DNA of 64,000 nt from Brevundimonas sp. A19_0 (GTDB taxonomy: Bacteria; Pseudomonadota; Alphaproteobacteria; Caulobacterales; Caulobacteraceae): positions 1 to 64,000 of the forward strand of contig NZ_JAGHQP010000014.1 in NCBI RefSeq assembly GCF_017744255.1, written 5' to 3'. This document shows, in pieces, positions 56,809 to 64,000 of this stretch. The position numbers and the translations under genes were made by a program. The notes beneath the pieces are model-generated. The model did no database searches. It was not told where the DNA came from and saw nothing but the letters and a program-made list of their open reading frames with translations. Each line of letters opens with the position of its first letter. Within the stretch, counting starts at the first letter, position 1.

Positions 56809-58344
56809 TCAGGCCCTGACGGTGGCGCCCAGGGCCTTACGACAGGCTTCGGCCTCGTCGACCAGGGCCGCCCGACGCTCCTCCGGCCATTTGTCCAGGG
56901 TGCGATAGGGCATGGCGAGCCGCGGATTGTCGCGCAGGACCTTGCGGTTCCGTTCCAGAAAGCCCCAGTAGAGGCGATTGAACGGACAGGCCTTTTCCCC
57001 CGTCTTTTCCTTCACGTCATATGCACAGCCGGCGCAATAGTCGCTCATCCGGTCGATGTAGGCTCCGGACGCGGCATAGGGCTTGGACCCCACGATCCCG
57101 CCGTCGGCATAGGTCGCCATGCCGCGCGTGTTCGGCATCTCGACCCATTCATAGGCATCGGCGAACACCACCATGTACCAGTCGTCCACCTCGTCCGGGT
57201 GCACGCCCAGCAGCATGGCCAGATTGCCGGTGACCATCAGCCGCTGGATATGGTGGGCATAGGCATGCGTCCGGGTCTGTTCGACGACATCGGCCACACA
57301 GGCCATGTCGGTCTCGCCGGACCAGTAGAACCACGGCAGGCTCCGATCGGCGTCCAGGGCGTTCCGCTTGCGATATTCCGGCACCTTGAGCCAGTAGACG
57401 CCGCGCACGAACTCGCGCCAGCCCAGGATCTGGCGGATGAAGCCTTCCACCGCGTTCAGCGGCGCGGATCCGTTGCGATAGGCCTGCTCGGCCCTCTGAC
57501 AGATTTCCAGCGGGTCCAGCAGGCCAAGGTTCAGCGAGGTCGAGACCAGGCTGTGCCAGAGGAAGGCTTCGCCGTTGGCCATGGCGTCCTGCCAGTCGCC
57601 GAAGCCGGGCAGGATGTCGTCGATGAAGTGGTCCAGGGCCTCCCCGGCCTGCTCCCGGGTGACCGGCCAGTCGAAGCCGTCCAGATCGCCGAAGTGATCA
57701 GCGAAACGGTCGCCCACCAGAGCCATCACCTCCTTGGTCGAGGCGTCTGGCGGGAAGCGTTTGCGCGGCGGAATGGCCTGTTCGGCGGGCAGCTTCTTGC
57801 GGTTCTCGACGTCATAGTTCCACGCGCCGCCCTCGGGCTGGTCGCCGTCCATGAGCAGGCCGGTGTCGCGACGCATCTCGCGATAGAAATATTCCATGCG
57901 GAGCTGCCGACGGTCGCTGGCCCAGTCCCGGAAGCGGTCGGCTGAACAGATGAAGCGGTCGTCCTCCCGGGTCTCGACGGGCACGTCCAGGGTGTTCGCG
58001 AGGGCGTTGAGCGCTTCCTCGAGGCGCCACTCGCCGCATCGGGTGCGGATCAGGCGGTCAGATTCAAGATCCTTGACGGCCCGGCGGACTTCACCGGCGA
58101 TCGAGCCGCTGTTGGCCGCGTCGTCCAGGGTGACATAGCGCACCGTATGGCCGGACGTCCGCAGGCACTCGGCAAAGGCCCGCATGGCCGCCAGCACCAG
58201 CACGATCTTCTGCTTGTGATGCCGCACATAGGTCGCCTCTTCGGCAACCTCGGCCATCAGGATGACGTCACCGTCCCGGATATCCGAAAGGGCGCTCAGG
58301 CCGTCGCTGAGCTGGTCGCCCAGAACGAGACGGAGCGCCCCCAT
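56809..58344 (-). CDS. phrB: Fe-S bacterial cryptochrome/(6-4) photolyase-like protein
   Basis: The 511-residue protein belongs to the FeS-BCP photolyase family, whose member PhrB of Agrobacterium repairs (6-4) photoproducts. The four cluster cysteines are Cys349, Cys437, Cys440 and Cys453, within one residue of the PhrB positions 350, 438, 441 and 454. The N-terminal antenna domain begins MGALRLVLGDQLSD and the catalytic domain has the FAD-binding region WREFVRGVYW. Its start is eight bases after clpX on the same strand, so it may be transcribed with clpX. UV repair activity is inferred, not shown. Confidence 0.9.
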   Translation of the reverse strand: MGALRLVLGDQLSDGLSALSDIRDGDVILMAEVAEEATYVRHHKQKIVLVLAAMRAFAECLRTSGHTVRYVTLDDAANSGSIAGEVRRAVKDLESDRLIRTRCGEWRLEEALNALANTLDVPVETREDDRFICSADRFRDWASDRRQLRMEYFYREMRRDTGLLMDGDQPEGGAWNYDVENRKKLPAEQAIPPRKRFPPDASTKEVMALVGDRFADHFGDLDGFDWPVTREQAGEALDHFIDDILPGFGDWQDAMANGEAFLWHSLVSTSLNLGLLDPLEICQRAEQAYRNGSAPLNAVEGFIRQILGWREFVRGVYWLKVPEYRKRNALDADRSLPWFYWSGETDMACVADVVEQTRTHAYAHHIQRLMVTGNLAMLLGVHPDEVDDWYMVVFADAYEWVEMPNTRGMATYADGGIVGSKPYAASGAYIDRMSDYCAGCAYDVKEKTGEKACPFNRLYWGFLERNRKVLRDNPRLAMPYRTLDKWPEERRAALVDEAEACRKALGATVRA

Positions 58345-58351
58345 GCCGGCG

Positions 58352-59617
58352 TCAGGCGGCGCCCTCGGCCTTTTTCTTCTTGTCGGCGTAGATCAGCAGC
58401 GGCTGGGCCTTGCCCTCGATGACCTCGGCGTTGACGACCACTTCCTCGACGCCCTCGAAGGTGGGCAGTTCGAACATGGTCTCCAGCAGGATGCCTTCGA
58501 GGATGGAGCGCAGGCCCCGGGCGCCGGTCTTGCGCTTGATGGCCTTGCCGGCGACGGCGGTGAGCGCGTCATCGGTGAAGGTCAGTTCGACATTTTCCAT
58601 CTCGAACAGGCGCTTGTACTGCTTGACCAGGGCGTTCTTGGGCTGGGTCAGGATGGTGACCAGCGCTTCCTCGTCCAGATCCTCCAGGGTCGCCAGAACC
58701 GGCAGACGGCCGATGAACTCGGGGATCAGGCCAAAGCGCATCAGGTCGTCGGGCTCGACCCCCTTGAGGATGTCACCGGTGCGGCGCTCGTCGATTTCCT
58801 TGACCTTGGCGCCGAAGCCGATCGAGGCCCCCTCGCCGCGCGCCGAGATGACCTTTTCCAGGCCGGCGAAGGCGCCGCCGACGATGAACAGGATATTGGC
58901 GGTGTCGACCTGCAGGAACTCCTGCTGCGGATGCTTGCGGCCCCCCTGCGGCGGCACAGAGGCGACGGTGCCTTCCATGATCTTCAGCAGGGCCTGCTGG
59001 ACGCCCTCACCCGAGACGTCGCGGGTGATCGAGGGATTGTCCGACTTGCGCGAAATCTTGTCGATCTCGTCGATGTAGACGATGCCGCGCTGGGCCCGCT
59101 CGACGTTGTAGTCCGAGGCCTGGAGCAGTTTCAGGATGATGTTCTCGACGTCCTCGCCCACATAACCGGCTTCGGTCAGGGTCGTGGCGTCGGCCATGGT
59201 GAAGGGCACGTCGATGATACGCGCCAGCGTCTGGGCCAGCAGCGTCTTGCCTGAGCCGGTCGGCCCGATCAGCATGATGTTGGACTTGGCCAGTTCGACG
59301 TCGTTGTTCTTCGTCGCGTGGTTCAGGCGCTTGTAGTGGTTGTGCACCGCGACCGAGAGCACCTTCTTGGCGTGCGACTGACCGATGACGTAGTCGTCCA
59401 GAACCTCGCGGATTTCGCGTGGCGTGGGCACGCCGTCCTTGGCCTTCACGAAGCCGATCTTGTGCTCTTCGCGGATGATATCCATGCACAGTTCGACGCA
59501 TTCATCGCAGATGAACACGGTCGGCCCGGCAATCAGCTTGCGGACCTCGTGCTGGCTCTTGCCGCAAAACGAGCAATAGAGCGTGCTTTTAGCGTCTGTA
59601 CCGGCGGCTTTGGTCAT
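58352..59617 (-). CDS. clpX: ATP-dependent Clp protease ATPase subunit ClpX
   Basis: ClpX unfolds substrates for ClpP. The N-terminal zinc domain (CSFCGKSQ and CDECVELC, residues 13-43) is followed by Walker A GPTGSGKT near 116, the substrate pore loop GYVGED near 148, and the GASIGFG loop that docks with ClpP near 268. At 421 residues the size is typical. In Caulobacter, ClpXP degrades CtrA and drives the cell cycle. It is divergent from the cicA-like gene. Confidence 0.97.
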   Translation of the reverse strand: MTKAAGTDAKSTLYCSFCGKSQHEVRKLIAGPTVFICDECVELCMDIIREEHKIGFVKAKDGVPTPREIREVLDDYVIGQSHAKKVLSVAVHNHYKRLNHATKNNDVELAKSNIMLIGPTGSGKTLLAQTLARIIDVPFTMADATTLTEAGYVGEDVENIILKLLQASDYNVERAQRGIVYIDEIDKISRKSDNPSITRDVSGEGVQQALLKIMEGTVASVPPQGGRKHPQQEFLQVDTANILFIVGGAFAGLEKVISARGEGASIGFGAKVKEIDERRTGDILKGVEPDDLMRFGLIPEFIGRLPVLATLEDLDEEALVTILTQPKNALVKQYKRLFEMENVELTFTDDALTAVAGKAIKRKTGARGLRSILEGILLETMFELPTFEGVEEVVVNAEVIEGKAQPLLIYADKKKKAEGAA

Positions 59618-59854
59618 CGACCCTTCTCACTCCCACGAACCCGAAATCCGGAGTCCGCGCTTCCTGCGAACCTGATTCCGAAAGCCTAGGTCCGAAGGTC
59701 TTCAAAAATTGACAATCCCCTATCCGGGGCGAAGCGACAACCCCATCCGACCAGACAGATTGGGGACGATCACGGAATTGAGCCTGATCCTTTATCAAGG
59801 CGAAGTTCTGACATAGGCATCGCCTGCCCCCATCGCCAGCCCCGGACCAGACCC

Positions 59855-60475
59855 CTGCCCCCAGCCCCCCCTTCCGCCGGACCGCTCGTCGCCTTCGACT
59901 TTGACGGCACCCTGACCGTGGCCGACAGCTTCACCGCCTTCCTGCGCTGGCGGGAGGGAGCGGTCGGCTGGTGGACCGGACTGGCGAGCCTTGCCCCCGC
60001 CACGGCGCGCTATCTGGTCGACCGGGACAGGGGGCGGATCAAGGCAGCTGCCGTCGAACGGTTCCTGAAGGGTGTTCCGGCCGACCAGCTGTCCGTCGAG
60101 GCCGAGCGGTTTGCGGACGCGATCTGGGACCGCTTCATGCGACCCGATGCCCTGGCCTGCTGGGAAGACTGGGGCCGGAAGGGCGCGCACCGGGTGATTG
60201 TGACGGCCTCGCCCGCCCTGACGGTCGCGCCCTTTGCCCGGCGGCTGGGCGCCGAAGCCCTGATCGGGACCGAGCTGGCGCTGGACGCGGAGGGCCGGGT
60301 CACCGGGGCCTTCGTCGGCGAGAACTGCCGCGGGCAGGAAAAGGTCGAGCGCCTGATCCGTGCCTATGGCCCGGAGGCCGAGCTGGAAGCGGCCTATGGC
60401 GATACCTCGGGCGATGCCGAGATGCTGGCGCGCGCCGCCCACCCCGGCTTTCGCCGGTTCCGGCAGAAGCCCTGA
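59855..60475 (+). CDS. cicA: CicA-like HAD-IB phosphatase
   Basis: The HAD nucleophile motif DFDGTLT (about 59897) and the second acceptor motif VTASP are present, with GDTSGDAEML as motif III/IV. This matches the SerB-like HAD-IB subgroup. In Caulobacter, cicA is a HAD gene between clpP and clpX, and its dose must be exact for normal shape. No ATG, GTG or TTG lies in frame upstream of the DFDGT motif. The GTG at 59918 would cut off the motif. CTG at 59855 is the only plausible in-frame alternative and is used here, with low certainty. An assembly indel in the C-rich stretch at 59825-59875 is also possible. Confidence 0.7.
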   Translation: MPPAPPSAGPLVAFDFDGTLTVADSFTAFLRWREGAVGWWTGLASLAPATARYLVDRDRGRIKAAAVERFLKGVPADQLSVEAERFADAIWDRFMRPDALACWEDWGRKGAHRVIVTASPALTVAPFARRLGAEALIGTELALDAEGRVTGAFVGENCRGQEKVERLIRAYGPEAELEAAYGDTSGDAEMLARAAHPGFRRFRQKP

Positions 60476-60478
60476 GGT

Positions 60479-61441
60479 CTAGTCCTCCGCCCCCTCCGGC
60501 TGATTGCGATAGGCGGCGACAATGGCCTGGGTGATGGTCTGGACCTGGACCATGGTGCTGACCCGACCGGGGCGCACCGCGTACATGCCGTCCATATAGG
60601 CGCGGTCCCAGCCGGACAGGCCGGCAATGCTGTCCGGGGCCTCGAACAGATTGAGGATGGTCTCATAGCGGCTGGTGTCGGCGTCGGGATTGACCTGGAC
60701 GAGGGCGACCATGGCCACGTAGTCGCCCAGTTGCTCCAGCGAGACGCCGCCCAGTTTGTCGACATCGATGATGACGAAGGAGCGCTTCATCGTGTCCTCG
60801 ATCGAGGACTGGATACGAGAGGCGACAGTCACGCTGACCTGGGGGGCGTAGCCGAGCACGTCGATCGCCCGATCGTAGCTGCCGACATGGTCCCCCGGGA
60901 GGCGCACCGCACGTTCGCCCGTTTCGGAGTCGGTCGGCATGCTGACGTGCCACCAGCGGACGGGGCGATCCGAGGACATGAAGTCCTCGAGCGCATTTCG
61001 GCCCCGGTCCATGCCCCCGCCGCCGACGACGAACAGCCGCGGGCGCATCTCGACGAAGTCGCGGGTGAAGCTGGCGCCGTCGGTCGTGCCGATGATCAGG
61101 ATGCTGGGCTGGCAGCCCGGCTGGCCGGCGCTCAGCCCCAGATCGCGCGCGACGTCGGAGACGCGATCGACCAGATACTGCGCAACTTCGGGGTCGAAGT
61201 TGGCCGCCCCGACGCAGACGCCCTGACGCCAACGGGCGGGGCCGCGACCGCGGGCCGGCGCGGCCACCTCGCGGACGTATTCCGCCGTGCGTTCCTCGAG
61301 CCGGGTGCCCTCGACCACGATCTCCTCGAGACGATAGACGGTCGGGTCCTGGGCCGCAGACGGGGGCGGCGTCACGGGATCCTGGAGGGCGGTCAGCGCC
61401 AGACTTGCCGCAAACAGGGAACCGATCATGCCGCCCTCCAT
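60479..61441 (-). CDS. Secreted protein of unknown function, paralog A next to clpP
   Basis: I do not recognise this 320-residue protein. It begins with a signal peptide (cut near ALTALQ) and then a conserved-looking EEIVVEGTRLEE start. Features shared with the protein at 62221-63168 are PARGRG followed by ARWR and VCVG, PGCxP, VRWWH, and a DYxxMVALxQ segment. The central VVGGGGMDRGR stretch is glycine-rich. Two cysteines are conserved between the paralogs and could form a disulfide. It ends four bases from cicA and lies 43 bases downstream of clpP on the same strand. Export to periplasm or outer membrane is inferred. Confidence 0.7.
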   Translation of the reverse strand: MEGGMIGSLFAASLALTALQDPVTPPPSAAQDPTVYRLEEIVVEGTRLEERTAEYVREVAAPARGRGPARWRQGVCVGAANFDPEVAQYLVDRVSDVARDLGLSAGQPGCQPSILIIGTTDGASFTRDFVEMRPRLFVVGGGGMDRGRNALEDFMSSDRPVRWWHVSMPTDSETGERAVRLPGDHVGSYDRAIDVLGYAPQVSVTVASRIQSSIEDTMKRSFVIIDVDKLGGVSLEQLGDYVAMVALVQVNPDADTSRYETILNLFEAPDSIAGLSGWDRAYMDGMYAVRPGRVSTMVQVQTITQAIVAAYRNQPEGAED

Positions 61442-61484
61442 GCCGGTGGCCCCCTACGGACCCCGGCGGTTGTGATGCTCAACT

Positions 61485-62126
61485 CTAGACGGTCTTGATC
61501 CCGTCGTCATCAGCCTGCTGGCGCCGGTCGTAGACGTGATCGACGATGCCCCAGGACTTGGCCTCGTCCGCGCTCATGAAGTGGTCGCGGTCGAGGGTCT
61601 TTTCGACTTCCTCATAGGTGCGGCCGGTGTGGTGGACGTAGATTTCGTTCAGCCGGCGCTTGGTCTTGATGATGTCCTCGGCGTGGCGCTCGATGTCCGA
61701 AGCCGTGCCGCGGAAGCCGCCCGAGGGCTGGTGCACCATGATGCGGGCGTTCGGCAGGGCGATGCGGTGGCCCGCTTCACCGGCCGTCAGGATCAGCGAA
61801 CCGGCCGAGGCGGCCATGCCCATGACCACCGTCGAGACCGGCGACTTGATGTACTGCATGGTGTCGTAGATCGCGAGCGCCGAGGTCACCTGACCGCCGG
61901 GGCTGTTGATGTACATGCTGATTTCCTTCTTCGGGTTTTCCGATTCCAGATACAGCAGCTGGGCGCAGATCAGGCTGGCCATGCCGTCCTCGAACGGGCC
62001 GGTCAGGAAGATGATGCGCTCGCGCAGCAGACGCGAGAAGATGTCGAACGCGCGCTCACCCCGGCTGGACTGCTCGACCACCATGGGGACGAGGTTGCTT
62101 TGGATGTAATCGATGGGATCGCGCAT
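61485..62126 (-). CDS. clpP: ATP-dependent Clp protease proteolytic subunit
   Basis: ClpP forms the tetradecameric peptidase of ClpXP and ClpAP. The triad is visible: Ser107 in GMAASAGS, His132 in MVHQPSGG and Asp in LDRDHFMS. The length of 213 residues is normal and ATG at 62126 gives the usual [19 protein letters not shown] start. The longer frame upstream lies in paralog B. It is bracketed by the two paralogous secreted proteins. Confidence 0.97.
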   Translation of the reverse strand: MRDPIDYIQSNLVPMVVEQSSRGERAFDIFSRLLRERIIFLTGPFEDGMASLICAQLLYLESENPKKEISMYINSPGGQVTSALAIYDTMQYIKSPVSTVVMGMAASAGSLILTAGEAGHRIALPNARIMVHQPSGGFRGTASDIERHAEDIIKTKRRLNEIYVHHTGRTYEEVEKTLDRDHFMSADEAKSWGIVDHVYDRRQQADDDGIKTV

Positions 62127-62220
62127 GAAGGCCTTCTTGGATGCGAGGGGGCCCGACTCGGCGGTCCAGCCCGTTTGAGACCCGGAATATCGCGACCCGG
62201 ACGGCCCGGCGCAAGGCGCG

Positions 62221-63168
62221 TCAATCGCCGGCCGGTTCCGCATCGTCGTTAACAGGCTCGGCCTTGAGCGTCCGCGCCAGATCCGAGGCGATGCCCGAGG
62301 CCAGAACCGCCGGATTGCGGCGCAGGGCGCGGTCGTCCCGGTACAGGGCCCTGAGGAAGGCCAGATCCCAGTCGGTCATGCTGTCGGCGACAGCCGGATC
62401 GTCCAGAACATTCAGAATGGTCGGGAAGCCCTCGATCTCGCCGCGCGGGTCGATCTGGGCCAGCGCGACCATCGACAGATAATCCGCCAGCTGGGGACCT
62501 GTCAGGTGGGCAACGCCGTCCACATCGACGATGACAACGACCTTGTTCAGATCGTCCCGGATGCTGGTGGTCAGCATGGAACCGAAGGTGCTGAGTGTCG
62601 GCGCCGAGGGATTGCCCTCATTGTCGACCTCGCCCGGAATACGCACGGCGATCCGCCCGGACTCGGCGTGGATCGGCAGGGCCATGTGCCACCAGCGCAC
62701 GGGGGCGTCGCCTTCCTGAAAGCGGCCCAGCGCGGTCCGCCCGAGGTCCATGCCCGATCCGCCGACGCGGAAAGCGGCAGGCTCGGCCTCGACCATGGCC
62801 CGGGCCATCCCGGCGCCGTCGTCGGCAAAGGTGATGATGACATTGGGCGAACAACCGGGCGCGCCGATCTCCAGCCCCAGGTCCTCGGCCCGGGTCGAGA
62901 TGACGTCGGCCAGATACTGTGCTGCCTCGCCCCGCAGATTGACAACGCCGACGCAGACGGTGTCACGCCAGCGGGCGAGGCCCCGGCCCCGCGCGGGCAC
63001 GGTGAGGCTGTAGACGAAGTCGCGCGCCGCTTCGTCCAGCGGTCGACCGAGGACGACGATATCCTCGACCCGGGTGCCGGTCGGGTCCTGACCGGCGGGG
63101 TCCTGAACCGGCGGATCCTGGGGGGTGGCCGTAGCCAGCAGGGCGGCAAGGGCGGTAGCGGCCAGCAT
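62221..63168 (-). CDS. Secreted protein of unknown function, paralog B next to clpP
   Basis: The 315-residue protein starts with a hydrophobic signal ([13 protein letters not shown]) and a DP-rich linker with repeats of QDP. It shares with paralog A the PARGRG/ARWR/VCVG block, AQYL, PGCxPN, VRWWH and the [11 protein letters not shown] segment, in the same order and spacing. The pair therefore looks like an old duplication around clpP. No catalytic motif is visible. The ATG at 63168 is preceded by GGAG. It ends 95 bases before clpP, so it may share its transcript. Confidence 0.7.
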   Translation of the reverse strand: MLAATALAALLATATPQDPPVQDPAGQDPTGTRVEDIVVLGRPLDEAARDFVYSLTVPARGRGLARWRDTVCVGVVNLRGEAAQYLADVISTRAEDLGLEIGAPGCSPNVIITFADDGAGMARAMVEAEPAAFRVGGSGMDLGRTALGRFQEGDAPVRWWHMALPIHAESGRIAVRIPGEVDNEGNPSAPTLSTFGSMLTTSIRDDLNKVVVIVDVDGVAHLTGPQLADYLSMVALAQIDPRGEIEGFPTILNVLDDPAVADSMTDWDLAFLRALYRDDRALRRNPAVLASGIASDLARTLKAEPVNDDAEPAGD

Positions 63169-63778
63169 GGAAGACTCCGTACGGGATCAGGCCTCGCAGG
63201 CCCTGTCGTCAAACGTCCCTTGCCCATAATCCCGTCGCCACCGGAACGGGCATTACAACGCCGTAATGTCGCCGATGCGTAGCAAGGCAGCCGAAAGCGC
63301 CTCTCGCCCGGTGGGCAGAGGAGATGGAGAGGCGGGCGGCGCGTGGGCCGGGGGCCCGGAACCGTGTGCTCCCGTGCTTTCGCCGCAGGGAGCGTGTGTG
63401 ATTTTCGGCCCCAAGCCTGGCGCCGCCCCGGTCGGTTCACGCGAGCGCCTGGGGGGACTGTCTCTTCAGCCGGGAGTCGGGGCGCCGAAAAGCTTGCGGT
63501 CCCGACCTCGCCTGTCCCGGTTCGACAGCAGGCCCCAGTCTCTCGGCCCGCGACGGGCGGAGCGTCCAGAAACGCCCCGGACCCCGGGGTTTCGCCCCGG
63601 GCAGTCCCGCTCGACCGGCCCCCGCCGCCGCTTCAGTGCCTGGGTCCCGAGGCGCCTCTCCTGCGGCGGAGACGGGGAGAGGTTTGCACGGCCCCGGGCT
63701 GAGGCGAGGAAGTCGGGTCGGGAAAGGGCGAGGGTGTTGAAAGGGCGGGGGAATTCGGGGGCGGTCATCGCAACACCC
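63169..63778. other. Gene-poor region with hairpins
   Basis: About 600 bases with no convincing gene. Frames on both strands are open but Arg/Pro-rich, show no conserved start and read into the downstream repeat. Several GC-rich hairpins are clustered at 63476-63607, and a CATTAC-N6-GTAATG palindrome lies at 63251-63268. It may hold the paralog B promoter and possibly a structured RNA. I can assign nothing more. Confidence 0.5.
63251..63268. promoter_or_regulatory. CATTAC-N6-GTAATG palindrome
   Basis: A six-bp inverted repeat with a six-base spacer lies 83 bases upstream of paralog B. It has the size of a dimeric operator. The regulator and target are unknown. Confidence 0.4.
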
Positions 63779-63916
63779 GTCTCCTCCCTGACGAAGTTGG
63801 GGAGGTGGCGCGGCGGCGAAGCCGACGTGACGGAGGGGTTCTGGGCGGCGTGCGCGGTGAAGAACCCCTCCACCGCCTTCGGCGGTCCCCCTCCCCATCT
63901 TCGATAGGGAGGAGAC
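63779..63916. repeat. Foldback (REP-like) intergenic repeat
   Basis: The ends GTCTCCTCCCT and AGGGAGGAGAC are a perfect 11-bp inverted repeat, followed inward by GAAG-x-TGGGGAGG and CCCCTCCCCATCTTC and by an inner GGAGGGGTTC/GAACCCCTCC pair. The 138-base unit also holds a CCGCCTTCGGCGG hairpin. It resembles the intergenic foldback repeats often seen scattered through Caulobacterales genomes. It directly abuts the stop of the next gene. Confidence 0.75.
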
Positions 63917-64000
63917 TTACGTCAGCATCCGCACCCGCCCCGCGGCCGTCGCCGTCACCTCGGCCCAGGTCTGGTCGAAGTCGGTGTCGGTGCCGGTGTA
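63917..64000 (-). CDS. C-terminal end of an unidentified gene, partial
   Basis: The minus strand has a frame of 27 codons entering from the window end and stopping at TAA (63919-63917). It reads YTGTDTDFDQTWAEVTATAA and ends RVRMLT. Codon use is strongly GC3, as in the neighbouring genes. Too short to identify. The stop touches the foldback repeat, as expected of a repeat inserted just after a gene. Confidence 0.5.
   Translation of the reverse strand, partial: YTGTDTDFDQTWAEVTATAAGRVRMLT

Noticed and set aside
63466..63873. 135-codon minus-strand frame
   Set aside because: Its first residues come from the foldback repeat, a known source of false genes. From the internal ATG near 63771 it becomes very Arg-rich and shows no GC3 codon bias, so it was left as non-coding.
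63200..63900. tmRNA, RNase P RNA or SRP RNA
   Set aside because: I looked for a tag sequence like AANDN, the GAGGAAAGTCC core of RNase P and the GGAAGGNAGCA loop of SRP RNA; none is present.
63266..63907. 213-codon plus-strand frame
   Set aside because: Runs through the hairpin region and into the foldback repeat, with biased composition and no ribosome binding site.

Overview
The window is high-GC, tightly packed chromosomal DNA from an alphaproteobacterium of the Caulobacteraceae, most likely Brevundimonas or a close relative. This rests on gene order and regulatory style, not on any search. The gene orders lpxB-lpxI-lpxA-fabZ-lpxD-skp-bamA-rseP(mmpA)-dxr-cdsA-uppS-frr-pyrH-tsf-rpsB, dnaE-sidA, lon-hup-tRNA-Val and clpX-cicA-clpP are Caulobacter-like, and there are tandem LexA boxes of the alphaproteobacterial GTTC-N7-GTTC type. 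Almost every gene is on the minus strand, and most neighbours are joined by 1-4 base stop/start overlaps.

Layout. 1-752: the end of an unrecognised glycine-rich membrane protein, preceded by a perfect 29-base inverted repeat at the window edge. 749-15493 (minus): an envelope and translation run for lipid A synthesis (LpxB, LpxI, LpxA, LpxD), FabZ, outer-membrane assembly (Skp, BamA), the site-2 protease RseP/MmpA, isoprenoid and phospholipid precursors (Dxr, CdsA, UppS), ribosome recycling factor, UMP kinase, EF-Ts and ribosomal protein S2. 15673-21274: a GFA-type zinc protein, DnaE, a 29-codon sidA-like SOS gene with two tandem LexA boxes, a lipoprotein MsrA and an HSDL2-like dehydrogenase. 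21348-22178 (plus): a dienoyl-CoA isomerase-like protein.

22188-46029 (minus): one almost unbroken run, read from the right as nuoA-B-C-D-E-F-G-H-I-J-K-L-M-N (complex I), then birA, coaX, RNase J, methylmalonyl-CoA epimerase, a DUF1467 protein, proS and lolC/E-lolD. Five uncharacterised membrane or small genes sit among the nuo genes. 46285-50420: tRNA-Asp, a stress-type SDR, a secreted histidine phosphatase, a family 4 glycosyltransferase, a ribbon-helix-helix protein and an SPFH protein. 50620-53799 (plus): a large autotransporter with Asp-rich calcium-type repeats. 53859-63168: tRNA-Val, HU, Lon, an Fe-S photolyase, ClpX, a CicA-like HAD phosphatase and ClpP. Two paralogous secreted proteins of unknown function bracket clpP. 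63169-64000: about 750 bases with no convincing gene but several hairpins and a foldback repeat, then the last codons of another minus-strand gene.

Themes. This is mainly core housekeeping DNA: envelope biogenesis, respiration, proteolysis and translation. The least described parts are the clpP-flanking paralogs, the extra open reading frames inside the nuo operon, the SOS-controlled micro-gene, the cicA start with no standard initiation codon, and the structured non-coding tail. I saw no prophage, insertion sequence, CRISPR array or rRNA.
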